From Fundidesulfovibrio agrisoli (GTDB taxonomy: Bacteria > Desulfobacterota > Desulfovibrionia > Desulfovibrionales > Desulfovibrionaceae): a stretch of 64,000 nucleotides of DNA. Of the stretch, positions 1-7,896 are shown piece by piece; position 1 is the stretch's first letter; each line of letters starts with the position of its first letter. The DNA lies in assembly GCF_022808715.1 (NCBI RefSeq), contig NZ_JAKZKX010000010.1, positions 62,001 through 126,000 of the forward strand. Direction: 5' to 3'. The position numbers were made by a program, and so were the translations under genes. The notes beneath the pieces were generated by a model. It was not told the DNA's origin. It ran no database searches and saw nothing but the letters and a program-made list of their open reading frames with translations.

Positions 1-183
1 GATGGTGATGAGCCCGGCCGTGCCCAGGGCGATGGCCGCCATGACGCCGATATAGCGGCGGCGTTTGCGCACCACCTCGCGGAAGCTGATGCGCAGCAGG
101 TCGCTGAAGCGCAGAAGGCGGGTGCCCCTGTCCTTGGGGAGGAAACCTTCTGCCCTCAGGCTTTGCAGTGTCTTGTTGGCCAT
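1..183 (-). CDS. ABC transporter permease (FtsX/MacB-like), N-terminal part, cut by window edge
   Basis: Sixty-one codons read leftward from an ATG at 183 without a stop to the window edge. The peptide starts MANKTLQSLRAEGF and continues with a basic stretch (RKRRRY) followed by a hydrophobic segment that would be the first membrane helix. The pattern 'LRISFREVVRKRRRYIG' then a helix is typical of the start of FtsX/MacB-type permeases, in which helix 1 is followed by a large periplasmic domain. It lies 60 bp downstream of the alpha-oxoamine synthase on the same strand, so the two are probably cotranscribed. The family call rests on about 60 residues only; a different bitopic protein is possible. 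Confidence 0.55.
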   Translation of the reverse strand, partial: MANKTLQSLRAEGFLPKDRGTRLLRFSDLLRISFREVVRKRRRYIGVMAAIALGTAGLITI

Positions 184-243
184 GCTCTCTTGTGGGCGGG
201 CTGGGCGCCCGTCCCTTATTGGACCCGTTTCACCGGGCTCCGG

Positions 244-1533
244 TTACAACAGGGACTGGCTGGAGCGCGCCCCGGCGATGTTGGACGCTCCGGCGGACTC
301 GTCCTCGCCCTGGACCTCTTCGTCCTGGTCCTGCACGCGGATGCGGTATTTCTTGGCCATGTCGTCCATGACCTCCAGCACGTAGTCGAGCTGGCGGTCC
401 TGGTGGGTGGACATGCACGCGGTGCGGATCAGGGCCTCGCCGCGGGGCACCGCCGGGTAGATGGCGGGCAGGGCGAAGATGCCGCGCTCGAACAGCTCGC
501 GGGCGAACATGAAGGCCTTCTCGTCCGTGCCGATGGTGATCGGGATGATCGGGGAGATGGAGTCCGTGATGCGCAGGCCCATCTCGCGGTAGGCGTTGCG
601 CATCTTGCTCGTCACGGCGCGCAGGCGCTCAACGCGCTCCGGCTCCTTCTCCATGATGTCGATGCAGGTCATGGCCGCCACGGTGGAGGCGGCGGGCAGC
701 GCGGCGGAGAATATCTGCGTGCGGGACTGATGCTGGATGTACTCGAGCACGTCGTCGTGGTCCGAGGCGATGAAGCCGCCGATGGAGGCGAAAGCCTTGG
801 AGAACGTGCCCATGATGAAGTCGGCGCGGTCGGTGATGCCGAAATGGTTGGCGGTGCCGCGCCCGTTCTCGCCCAGCACGCCCAGGCCGTGGGCGTCGTC
901 CAGGTAGATCAGGATGTCGGGGAACTGGTCCTTCAGGGCGGCCAGCTCGTCCATGCAGGCCACGTCGCCGGACATGGAGAAGATGCCCTCGGTGATGAGC
1001 AGCACCTGGCCGTCGAAATCGGATTTGCCCAGCTCGTTGGCGATCTTCTTGGCGGCCGAGGCGGCGTCGTTGTGGGCGAAGGTGCCAAGCTTCCGGGTGC
1101 TGGTGGTGCCGGCGAAGATGGAGGCGTGGTTCTCGCGGTCGCAGAGCACGTAGTCGCCGGGGGTGAGCAGGCAGCCCAGGGCGCCCAGATTGGTGGAGAA
1201 GCCCGTGACGTGAAGCACGGCGCGCTTCTTGCCCACGAAGGCGGCCAGGCGCTCCTCCAACTGCTGGTGCAGCACCATGTTGCCGGAGAGGAAGCGCGAG
1301 CCGCCGGGGCCGGTGCCCATGCGGTAGAGGGCCTGGGCCGCGGCTTCCTTCACGCGGGCGTCATGGGACAGGCCGAGATAGTCGTTGGAGCCGATCATCA
1401 CCAGGCGTTTGCCGGCCACCTCCACCTCGGTGCCCCAGGAGCGTTCGATGGGGCGGAAGTAAGGGTAGATGCCCGCTTCCCTGAGGTGGCGGGTGATGCC
1501 GGAAACTTTCTGGCAGCGTTCATGCAATTTCAT
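244..1533 (-). CDS. Alpha-oxoamine synthase, serine palmitoyltransferase-like (PLP enzyme)
   Basis: A 429-residue PLP-dependent fold-type I enzyme of the alpha-oxoamine synthase family (BioF, KBL, ALAS, SPT), which condenses an amino acid with an acyl-CoA or acyl-ACP with loss of CO2. Visible landmarks are SNDYLGL near residue 50, GPGGSRFLSGN near 95, the DDAHGLGVLG motif that contacts the cofactor, and GTFSKAFASIGGF carrying the Schiff-base lysine. The latter is closer to serine palmitoyltransferase than to BioF or KBL. The last 30 residues are an acidic, low-complexity tail. The ATG at 1533 follows a GAGGAA ribosome site. The neighbouring ABC permease and glycosyltransferases suggest lipid or glycolipid synthesis. 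The acyl and amino acid substrates cannot be read from sequence. Confidence 0.8.
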   Translation of the reverse strand: MKLHERCQKVSGITRHLREAGIYPYFRPIERSWGTEVEVAGKRLVMIGSNDYLGLSHDARVKEAAAQALYRMGTGPGGSRFLSGNMVLHQQLEERLAAFVGKKRAVLHVTGFSTNLGALGCLLTPGDYVLCDRENHASIFAGTTSTRKLGTFAHNDAASAAKKIANELGKSDFDGQVLLITEGIFSMSGDVACMDELAALKDQFPDILIYLDDAHGLGVLGENGRGTANHFGITDRADFIMGTFSKAFASIGGFIASDHDDVLEYIQHQSRTQIFSAALPAASTVAAMTCIDIMEKEPERVERLRAVTSKMRNAYREMGLRITDSISPIIPITIGTDEKAFMFARELFERGIFALPAIYPAVPRGEALIRTACMSTHQDRQLDYVLEVMDDMAKKYRIRVQDQDEEVQGEDESAGASNIAGARSSQSLL

Positions 1534-1644
1534 CGGCAGGTGTTCCTCGCGAATGGATTTGCCGGGCTGGCAAGACGGCGCTTTGCGGCCATTTTAGGAA
1601 CGGGGCTCTACCCCAAATACCCGGCGCGCGCAACCTCTTGCGGG

Positions 1645-2124
1645 TCAGGGGGTCGTACGCCCCATATATTCCCGGACGTGGCGGGCGTTTTCGCCCATGA
1701 TCTTGGACAGGGCGGTGGCCGCTCGCCCCAGTTGTTTCGGGAAGGCCGGGGTATAATAGGCCTCGTCGTCATCGTCGGCCAGCACCAGGGTGTAGCTGCG
1801 GGTCCACAGTTTGCGCTTGGCGGACCACTCCAGGTAGATCCAGGCCAGTCGCTCGCGCCCGTCGGCGGTGCGGCACAGGGCCGTGCCCCAGCAGTAGGCC
1901 TCGTCACCGGTCTCCACGGGGCGGTACTTGATGAAGGTGTCGCCCTGGAACGTAAGCCCGCTGGACTCGCAGAAACCCTTGGCGGCGCGCTCCCAGGCGG
2001 TGCGGTACTGGTCCTTGCCGAGGTCCGTGAGCCCCATGGGCGGGTAGACCCAGGCGTTGAAGAAGGCGAACGAGCCTATGGCCAGCGCGAGCACGGTCAG
2101 GAGCGCCAGGATGATTTTCTTCAC
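1645..2124 (-). CDS. Small membrane-anchored protein of unknown function
   Basis: A 159-residue protein starting at GTG 2124, where the start overlaps the TGA of the upstream gene in a GTGA junction, indicating translational coupling. The N-terminus (MKKIILALLTVLALAIGSFAFF) is an uncleaved signal anchor or signal peptide. The rest is soluble, presumably periplasmic, with two cysteines close together (YCWGTALC) and an acidic run DDDDE. I do not recognise the family. It is the last gene of a three-gene set with a GT-C glycosyltransferase and another small anchored protein, so it may be an accessory to that enzyme. The open frame extends further upstream, but that part lies inside the neighbouring gene and is not protein-like. 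Confidence 0.65.
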   Translation of the reverse strand: MKKIILALLTVLALAIGSFAFFNAWVYPPMGLTDLGKDQYRTAWERAAKGFCESSGLTFQGDTFIKYRPVETGDEAYCWGTALCRTADGRERLAWIYLEWSAKRKLWTRSYTLVLADDDDEAYYTPAFPKQLGRAATALSKIMGENARHVREYMGRTTP

Positions 2125-2585
2125 GGCCTGCCCGCCTCCGCGCCCAGGTCGTCGAAGCGGGGGAAGTCCGCCCCGCCGAGGCTCCAGCCCAGGGACCAGC
2201 CTTCGGCCTTGAGGCGCCTGGCCCGGTCCAGCTTCTCCTGCGCCAGCAGCACGTAGTCGGCGTTGCGGGCGTCCTTGGCCAGGCATTTGCCCAGGGCCAG
2301 CTCCGCGCGCTCGCGTGTGACCAGCGCCGTGTCGGGCGGGGTCTCGCCGCGCTCGCGCATCTCCCTGAGGCGCATGGCGACGGCCAGCCCGGTCTGGTAA
2401 TTGAAGTCGAAGTGGCGCTCCTTCATGACGAGGGAGTTCTCCCCGTCGTTGATCAGGCCCCGGTAGAAGCGCTCGGGGTCCAGCACGGGGTAGACCTCGG
2501 GCAGCTTCATGAAGCCCTTGTAGAAGGTGAGCGCCAGGCACAGGAACAGCCCCAGCTTCACCACGCGGGTCGCGTCAATCCGCAC
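2121..2585 (-). CDS. Small membrane-anchored protein of unknown function
   Basis: A 154-residue protein. I choose GTG at 2585 over an in-frame ATG at 2615 because AAGGAGG lies six bases upstream of the GTG. That start overlaps the end of the glycosyltransferase gene by 11 bases. After a short basic N-terminus there is one hydrophobic segment (VVKLGLFLCLALTFY), then a soluble region rich in Arg, Glu and Ala that looks helical. Phrases such as YPVLDPERFYRGLINDGEN give no family I recognise. Tight packing with the GT-C enzyme upstream and the anchored protein downstream suggests a three-protein membrane complex or pathway; this is inference from gene order. Confidence 0.65.
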   Translation of the reverse strand: MRIDATRVVKLGLFLCLALTFYKGFMKLPEVYPVLDPERFYRGLINDGENSLVMKERHFDFNYQTGLAVAMRLREMRERGETPPDTALVTRERAELALGKCLAKDARNADYVLLAQEKLDRARRLKAEGWSLGWSLGGADFPRFDDLGAEAGRP

Positions 2586-4185
2586 GGGGGGCCTCCTTGC
2601 GCCTGTAGACCTCAAGCGTCGCCTGGGGCGGCCCGGCGGGCACGAAATAATGGAAGTAGGGGTCCGCGCGGTTGCCGAAGGTCTCGTCGGGCTGGGTCAT
2701 GGGGACGCGCTCGTAGTCCCGCTCCAGGTTCAACTGCTCCAGAATGAAAACGCGCGGGGCGAAGACCAGACCGTCGCGGTTCACGCGCACGTCGCGGCGC
2801 ATGCTCACCCAGTCGGGTCTCTCATCCGGGGCGATGGGGCCCTGCAGGCCGCCGAGAACGCGGAAGGGGGTGTGGAACTGCAGCACCATGTCGCCGTACT
2901 CCGCCAGGATGGTCTGGCCGGGCTTGGCGTTCTTGTTGAAGAAGCGGATCAGCGCGGTGTTCACGTCCGGGTAGCCCCGCGTGAGTTCGGTCAGATGGAG
3001 CTTGATGGGGATGTTCACGCTGGTGAGCATCCTGAAGTCGTTCTGCCAGGGCCGGTTGACGATGCCCAGGCGCTCCATGGGGATCAGGTGCAGCCAGTTG
3101 GTCAGGCCCACCAGCACCAGGAACAGCACGGCGGACGGGCGGGAGAAGCGCCACAGCCTGAGCCCGGCCCAGGCCAGGATGATGGAGCAGGAAGGGTAGA
3201 AGTGCACGATGTAGCGGTGGAAGCGCTGGGGGAACAGAGCCAGGATCATGAAGCTGCCGATCATCAGCAGCACCATGAACAGGCAGAAGCGCTCCCGCTG
3301 GCCTTCGGGGCCGCCGCGCCCCGCGAAGAAGCCGCGCCAGCGCCAGGCCAGCACCGCCAGCACCGGCAGCGGGATCATGAACATGAGCCAGTCCGCGAAG
3401 TAGAGCTCCAGGTTCTCGGGCACCAGCATGATGTTGAACAGCGTGGACTGGCGGCCCAAGCGGTAGAGCAGCACCCCCGGCACGATGAGCGCGGACGCCC
3501 ACAGGCCGATGAGCACGAGCCTCTTGAAGGGCACGGGTCTGTAGAGCAGGTAGGTGGCCAGCACCAGCGGGGGGCCCAGCGAAATGAGCAGCAGGTAGTT
3601 GGCGTGGAAGAGCACGCCCAGGGTCAGCCCGATGACGGCCGCTGGCAGCGCCCTGCGCCGCCAGTCGCCCAGGAAGCCCCAGAACAGGATGAGCATGAGC
3701 AGCGCGCCCGCCGAATAGTAGCGCCCCTGGCGCGCGAACAGGAGGAAGGGCACGTGCAGGGTGAGCAGCGCGGCGGAGAGCAGGGCCCAGGCCCTGTCGC
3801 CGAAGCGGCGCAGGATGAGCAGGTATGTGCCCGCCACGCAGGCCAGGCCGGTGAGCGCGAAGAAGAACCGGGCCCAGTAGGCCGAGGTCTTGTCGATGAG
3901 TTGGCCCGCCGCGGACATGTAGATCTGCAGCCAGGGGGACCAGCGCCAGACCATGTCCGCGTCGAACTCGCGGCGCTCCTCCTGGGAGACGAGGTTCACC
4001 CCGTCGGTGACGTAGGGCACGCCGGTCTTGAGGACGTTGCGGGCCAGATTGGCGGTCTCCGCTTCGTCCTGCCAGAGTGGGCGGTCGCCCAGGCCCTTGA
4101 AAATAAGGAAGGCGGCCAGGGCCATGATGGCCAGGAACAACGGGTCGCGCCAGGCGCGTGGGGGGGCTGCTGTGGTGTTGGTCAT
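2575..4185 (-). CDS. GT-C fold membrane glycosyltransferase (ArnT/PMT-like)
   Basis: A 536-residue polytopic protein with about eleven hydrophobic segments in the first 370 residues and a soluble C-terminal part. Near residue 40 it has WQDEAETA, matching the acidic loop motif of GT-C enzymes such as ArnT and the PMT family, where the Asp-Glu pair contacts the polyprenyl-phosphate sugar. Such enzymes take a sugar from a polyprenyl-phosphate donor and add it to a lipid, glycan or protein on the outer face of the cytoplasmic membrane. It is the first gene of a minus-strand set with two small anchored proteins. The acceptor is unknown. The divergent gene on the other strand is a GT2 enzyme, which could make the lipid-linked donor. 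Confidence 0.8.
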   Translation of the reverse strand: MTNTTAAPPRAWRDPLFLAIMALAAFLIFKGLGDRPLWQDEAETANLARNVLKTGVPYVTDGVNLVSQEERREFDADMVWRWSPWLQIYMSAAGQLIDKTSAYWARFFFALTGLACVAGTYLLILRRFGDRAWALLSAALLTLHVPFLLFARQGRYYSAGALLMLILFWGFLGDWRRRALPAAVIGLTLGVLFHANYLLLISLGPPLVLATYLLYRPVPFKRLVLIGLWASALIVPGVLLYRLGRQSTLFNIMLVPENLELYFADWLMFMIPLPVLAVLAWRWRGFFAGRGGPEGQRERFCLFMVLLMIGSFMILALFPQRFHRYIVHFYPSCSIILAWAGLRLWRFSRPSAVLFLVLVGLTNWLHLIPMERLGIVNRPWQNDFRMLTSVNIPIKLHLTELTRGYPDVNTALIRFFNKNAKPGQTILAEYGDMVLQFHTPFRVLGGLQGPIAPDERPDWVSMRRDVRVNRDGLVFAPRVFILEQLNLERDYERVPMTQPDETFGNRADPYFHYFVPAGPPQATLEVYRRKEAPRAD

Positions 4186-4247
4186 GATGAGAGCGGCCCG
4201 TCTGTAACCGCAAACGCCGGAGAAAACAAGGCCGGTGTTATTTGGGG

Positions 4248-4276
4248 TTGACAGGGGGCGGCCTTTGGGGATTAAT
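4248..4276 (+). promoter_or_regulatory. Probable sigma70 promoter of the GT2 gene
   Basis: TTGACA (4248-4253), a 17-base spacer, then ATTAAT (4271-4276). The -35 is a perfect consensus match and the -10 matches at four positions. The start codon of the GT2 gene follows at 4326. Confidence 0.5.
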
Positions 4277-4325
4277 CCCGCGTTCCCGATTTATCCTCGA
4301 CGAGACCATTCGGAGGAATTCCCCG

Positions 4326-5135
4326 ATGATGAACGGCAAGAAAGTGGTGGTGGTGATGCCGGCCTACAACGCCGCCGCCACCCTCGAACGCACCTACGCC
4401 GAGGTGCCCAAGGACATCGTGGACGACGTCATCCTCGTGGACGACGCCAGCCGCGACAACACCATCGAACACGCCCGCAACCTGGGCATCAAATGCTTCC
4501 TGCACGAGCGCAACTGGGGCTACGGCCGCAACCAGAAGACCTGCTACTCCGAAGCCCTCAAGCTGGGCGCGGACGTGGTCATCATGGTGCACCCCGACTA
4601 CCAGTACACCCCGCTCATCATCCCGGCCATGGCCAACCTGGTCACCTCCGGGCTGTACGACGCTGTGCTGGCCTCGCGCATCCTGGGCGGCTCCGCCCTG
4701 CAGGGCGGCATGCCCATGTGGAAGTACGTGGCCAACCGCTTCCTCACGGCCAGCCAGAACATGCTCATGGGCGCCAAGTGCTCCGAGTACCACACCGGGT
4801 ACCGGGCCTTCTCCCGCGAGGTGCTCGAGAAGCTGCCCCTGTGGGAGAACTCGGACGACTTCGTGTTCGACAACCAGATGCTGGCCCAGACCATCTACTT
4901 CGGCTTCAAGATCGGCGAAGTGAGCTGCCCCACCAAGTACTTCAAGGAGGCAAGCTCCATCAACTTCCGCCGCAGCTGCATCTACGGCATGGGCTGCCTG
5001 AAGACCGCCTCGCAGTTCCGGCTGCAGAAGATGGGCAAGGCCGACTACAAGATCTTCGATCCCAAGGGCCGCGGCCTCAAGGATCAGGACGCCTCCTACT
5101 ACTCCGACCAGACCCGCGAGTGCTGCGAAGGCTAG
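4326..5135 (+). CDS. Family 2 glycosyltransferase (DPM/polyprenyl-phosphate glycosyltransferase type)
   Basis: A 269-residue GT-A glycosyltransferase. It begins [12 protein letters not shown], followed by the nucleotide-binding [11 protein letters not shown] and later the acceptor-side motif [14 protein letters not shown], in which GYRAF is typical of dolichyl- or undecaprenyl-phosphate sugar transferases. There is no C-terminal membrane segment, so it is cytosolic or peripheral. The start ATG 4326 (a second ATG follows at once) has GGAGGAATT upstream; the open frame extends further 5' but without support. It stands alone between its own promoter and a strong terminator and faces away from the GT-C gene. 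A reasonable pairing is that this enzyme makes the polyprenyl-phosphate sugar used by the GT-C enzyme; that is inference. Confidence 0.85.
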   Translation: MMNGKKVVVVMPAYNAAATLERTYAEVPKDIVDDVILVDDASRDNTIEHARNLGIKCFLHERNWGYGRNQKTCYSEALKLGADVVIMVHPDYQYTPLIIPAMANLVTSGLYDAVLASRILGGSALQGGMPMWKYVANRFLTASQNMLMGAKCSEYHTGYRAFSREVLEKLPLWENSDDFVFDNQMLAQTIYFGFKIGEVSCPTKYFKEASSINFRRSCIYGMGCLKTASQFRLQKMGKADYKIFDPKGRGLKDQDASYYSDQTRECCEG

Positions 5136-5162
5136 TTCGCGGACATCCGCACGATTCGAAAA

Positions 5163-5204
5163 GAAGCCCCCGGACGTGTGAGTGTCCGGGGGCTTCCGCT
5201 TTTT
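5163..5204. terminator. Bidirectional rho-independent terminator
   Basis: A perfect 13-bp stem (5163-5175 with 5184-5196, arm GAAGCCCCCGGAC), eight-base loop, then CCGCTTTTT. On the other strand the hairpin is followed by a short T-rich run. It separates two convergent genes. Confidence 0.85.
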
Positions 5205-5230
5205 GGGGGAGCATGGGGAGGACGCGGGGC

Positions 5231-6436
5231 TCAGCGCAAATCGAAGGCCGCCTTCATGGAGCCGCTGCCCTTCTTGTCGAAGCTGGACTGGAAGGCCTGT
5301 TTCCAGTCCTCCAGCTTGAAGAGCCCGGTGAGCAGGCCCCGCGTGGGGTAGCCGCCCGAGGCCAGCAGATCCAGGCAGAGCTGGTAGGTGCGCACGCGCT
5401 CCCCGTTCCAGAGGGCGGTCGCATACGCCATCGTGCCCGTGACCTTGAGCTGGCGGAACCACAGGCTGGAGACGTCCACGCCCGAAAGCGCCCCGGCGGT
5501 GCCCACCATCACGTAGCGCCCCCTGGCGCGCAGGGCCAGCAGGCCGTCCTGCACGGTGCGCGGGGAGGCCACGCAGTCGAAGATCACGTCCGCGCCGCCC
5601 TCGATGTTGCCCCCGCCCATGGTGGTGGGCACGAAGCGCGCCCCCAGGGCCTTGGCCAGCTCCTGGCGGGAGGCCGAGCGCAGCACGGTGTCCGCGCCGC
5701 CCTCCCTGGCCAGTTCGGCCTGGAAGGCGTGCCGGGCCACGGCCACGATGCGGCCCTCGAAGCCCAGGGCCCGCAGGCAGCGCACCGCGTGCTGCCCGAG
5801 CACGCCCGCGCCCCAGACCAGCGCGGTATCGCCCGGCTCGGGGAAGTTCTCAAGCACGGGCTGGGCCACGGAGGCCATGGAGTCCACCAGCACGGCCTCC
5901 TCGTCGGAGAGGCAGTCCGGCACGGGAAGAATTTTCGAGGGGTGCGCGGCGGTGCGCTCGGCCATGCCGCCCGAGGCCGCCGCGTTGAAGCCCAGGGTGG
6001 AGCCGGGGGGCAGCGCGCCGTCCAGGAAATTTTCGCAGAGGTTGTAGTCGCCACGGGCGCAGAAGCGGCAGGGGGGCAGCTCGCGAACGGCGCAGTCCAG
6101 CACGGGCTCGATGACCACGCGCTGCCCGGCCTTCAGGCCGGAGCCCTCGGGCGCGTCCTCCAGCACACCCACGATCTCGTGGCCCAGGACCATGGGCAGG
6201 GAGGCGTAGGGCTCCAGCAGCATGGACTCCGCGCCCTTGAGCAGGTTCAGGTCCGAGCCGCAGATGCCGCAGAGGCTCACGCGGACCGTGGCCCAGCCTG
6301 GGCGCGCCGGGGCGAAGGGCACCTCCGCCAGGGAGAGCGGGGTGACGAGATGATGGAAGCGCCTGCGCTGCAGTTTGGAAAAAAATGCCGAGAGCAGATA
6401 GCGCGGAATGGAGCGGCGATAGAGGAGGGCTTTCAT
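5231..6436 (-). CDS. Zinc-dependent medium-chain alcohol/polyol dehydrogenase
   Basis: A 401-residue MDR-family oxidoreductase. The catalytic zinc cysteine is in GICGSDLNLLKG and the conserved GHEIVG follows. The structural-zinc region has several cysteines (CAVRELPPCRFCARGDYNLC), and the Rossmann motif is VWGAGVLGQHA. The family oxidises or reduces alcohols or sugar alcohols with NAD(P)H. I start at ATG 6436 (MKALLYRR, a usual MDR opening); an in-frame TTG at 6472 would add an atypical extension. About 45 residues between the start and the zinc motif are longer than in most relatives. In this glycan region a sugar or lipid-alcohol substrate is plausible, but nothing fixes it. Confidence 0.85.
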   Translation of the reverse strand: MKALLYRRSIPRYLLSAFFSKLQRRRFHHLVTPLSLAEVPFAPARPGWATVRVSLCGICGSDLNLLKGAESMLLEPYASLPMVLGHEIVGVLEDAPEGSGLKAGQRVVIEPVLDCAVRELPPCRFCARGDYNLCENFLDGALPPGSTLGFNAAASGGMAERTAAHPSKILPVPDCLSDEEAVLVDSMASVAQPVLENFPEPGDTALVWGAGVLGQHAVRCLRALGFEGRIVAVARHAFQAELAREGGADTVLRSASRQELAKALGARFVPTTMGGGNIEGGADVIFDCVASPRTVQDGLLALRARGRYVMVGTAGALSGVDVSSLWFRQLKVTGTMAYATALWNGERVRTYQLCLDLLASGGYPTRGLLTGLFKLEDWKQAFQSSFDKKGSGSMKAAFDLR

Positions 6437-6519
6437 GCCCCGGGTTGTGTGGCAGGCCGTCCGCGCTGTCAAGGTTGACCCGGAAGGCTTCCCCGGTTAG
6501 TAGACCCCGCTTCTTTGGG

Positions 6520-6547
6520 TTGACAAACCCCTCCCGATTCCTACACT
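6520..6547 (+). promoter_or_regulatory. Sigma70 promoter of the radical SAM gene
   Basis: TTGACA (6520-6525), 16-base spacer, TACACT (6542-6547). Both boxes are close to consensus and the radical SAM ATG follows at 6582. Confidence 0.65.
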
Positions 6548-6581
6548 GCGCCGTCGCCGACTTTTCGGCCTGCGAGGTTCC

Positions 6582-7796
6582 ATGTCCAAGCGTTCAAGCA
6601 TCGCCCTCGGCACCATTCTCAAGAATTTTGCCCGCGTCTCCCGCCATCCCTGGATCGCATCCCGGCTGGTGGCCCTCGAAAAGGAGAAGATGCTCTTCAA
6701 GTGGCTCAACCCCAAGGCGGAGGAGGGCTACGCCCGCTCCATCCGGCAGGTCTCCGTGCGCATCACGGACATCTGCAACCTGCGCTGCCACACCTGCGGT
6801 CAATGGGGCGACCAGGGCTTCCTGCACTGCGCTGACCTCAAGAACCTCAAGAAGTCCGAGGTGACGCCCGAGCGCTACCACCTGCTCCTGGGCGACCTGG
6901 CCACCCACGGCCACTTCCCCTCCGTGTACCTCTGGGGCGGCGAGCCCACCATGTACAAGGGCTGGCTGGAGATCATCGAGCACGCCACGGCGCTGCGCAT
7001 GCCCACCTCCATCGCCACCAACGCCACGGGCATCGCCAAGGCCGCCGAGCGCCTGGTGGCCGCGCCCATGTTCCTGCTGCAGATGTCCATCGACGGCCCC
7101 GACCCGGACACCCACAACGCCGCGCGCCCCTCGGCCGGCGGGGGCAACAACTTCCAGGACATCCTCGATTCCCTGGAGGCCGTGAACGAGGCCAAGAAGC
7201 GCACCGGCCGCAAGCTGCCGCTCACCGCCTCGCTGACCACCATCTCCCAGGCCAACGTGGGCCGTCTGGTGGACATCTACGAGACCTTCAAGGACAAGGT
7301 GGACCTCTTCGTGTTCTACCTCTCCTGGTGGATCGACGAGCAGAGCGCCGACGCCCACGAGGTGGACTTCATGCAGCGCTTCGGCTTCGCGCCCAAGCTG
7401 CACCGTGGCTGGGTGGGCGACTGGACCATCAAGGAGTACGCCACCCTGGACGCGCAGCTCAAGGAAGTGCTGGCCCGCTCCAAGAGCTGGGACAGCCCCG
7501 CCGTGAACATCATCCCCAACATCACCGGGGTGGACAACCTGCGCGAATACTACTCCGACCACTCCACCACCTACGGCTACAACCAGTGCATCTCGATCTA
7601 CCAGGCGGTGGAGATCGACTCCAACGGCGACATGTCCCCCTGCCGCGACTACCACGACTACGTGGTGGGCAACGTCAAGGACCAGACCATCACCGAGATC
7701 TGGAACAACGAGAAGTACCGCAAGTTCCGCTCCAGCCTGCAGACCAAGGGGCTGATGCCCGTCTGCACCCGCTGCTGCGGCCTGATGGGCTACTAG
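6582..7796 (+). CDS. Radical SAM protein with SPASM-like C-terminal cysteine region
   Basis: A 404-residue radical SAM enzyme. The [4Fe-4S]-SAM motif CNLRCHTC lies near residue 63, followed by the SAM-binding LWGGEPTMY near 117. The C-terminal part has CISIYQAVEIDSNGDMSPC, then CTRCC, as in SPASM/twitch domains that hold auxiliary Fe-S clusters. The phrase 'VGNVKDQTITEIWNNEKYRKFR' is the usual ending of this group. The reaction is unknown. SPASM-type enzymes of this kind modify peptides or, in glycan clusters, sugars and lipids. It has its own promoter and is followed by a hairpin and a GT4 gene, so it may act with that enzyme. An oxygen-sensitive cluster fits an anaerobe. Confidence 0.85.
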   Translation: MSKRSSIALGTILKNFARVSRHPWIASRLVALEKEKMLFKWLNPKAEEGYARSIRQVSVRITDICNLRCHTCGQWGDQGFLHCADLKNLKKSEVTPERYHLLLGDLATHGHFPSVYLWGGEPTMYKGWLEIIEHATALRMPTSIATNATGIAKAAERLVAAPMFLLQMSIDGPDPDTHNAARPSAGGGNNFQDILDSLEAVNEAKKRTGRKLPLTASLTTISQANVGRLVDIYETFKDKVDLFVFYLSWWIDEQSADAHEVDFMQRFGFAPKLHRGWVGDWTIKEYATLDAQLKEVLARSKSWDSPAVNIIPNITGVDNLREYYSDHSTTYGYNQCISIYQAVEIDSNGDMSPCRDYHDYVVGNVKDQTITEIWNNEKYRKFRSSLQTKGLMPVCTRCCGLMGY

Positions 7797-7810
7797 GCCG
7801 AGATTCCTCT

Positions 7811-7840
7811 CCGGGCCGGGGGCTGACCCCGGCCCGGTTT
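7811..7840 (+). terminator. GC-rich hairpin, probable terminator or attenuator
   Basis: An 11-bp perfect stem (7811-7821 with 7827-7837) with a GCTGA loop, followed by only three T. It lies between the radical SAM and GT4 genes, so it may only partly stop transcription. Just downstream, CCCAGCTCGAC occurs twice in tandem (about 7860-7882). Confidence 0.55.
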
Positions 7841-7896
7841 CCGCCTTCTCCCAGTCCGCCCCCAGCTCGACCCCAGCTCGACCGAGGTTGCACCCC

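Noticed and set aside
163-2256. A 697-codon plus-strand open frame opposite the alpha-oxoamine synthase
   Set aside because: It is the complement of a real gene in high-GC DNA. The product is rich in Gly, Ala, Val and His without domain patterns.
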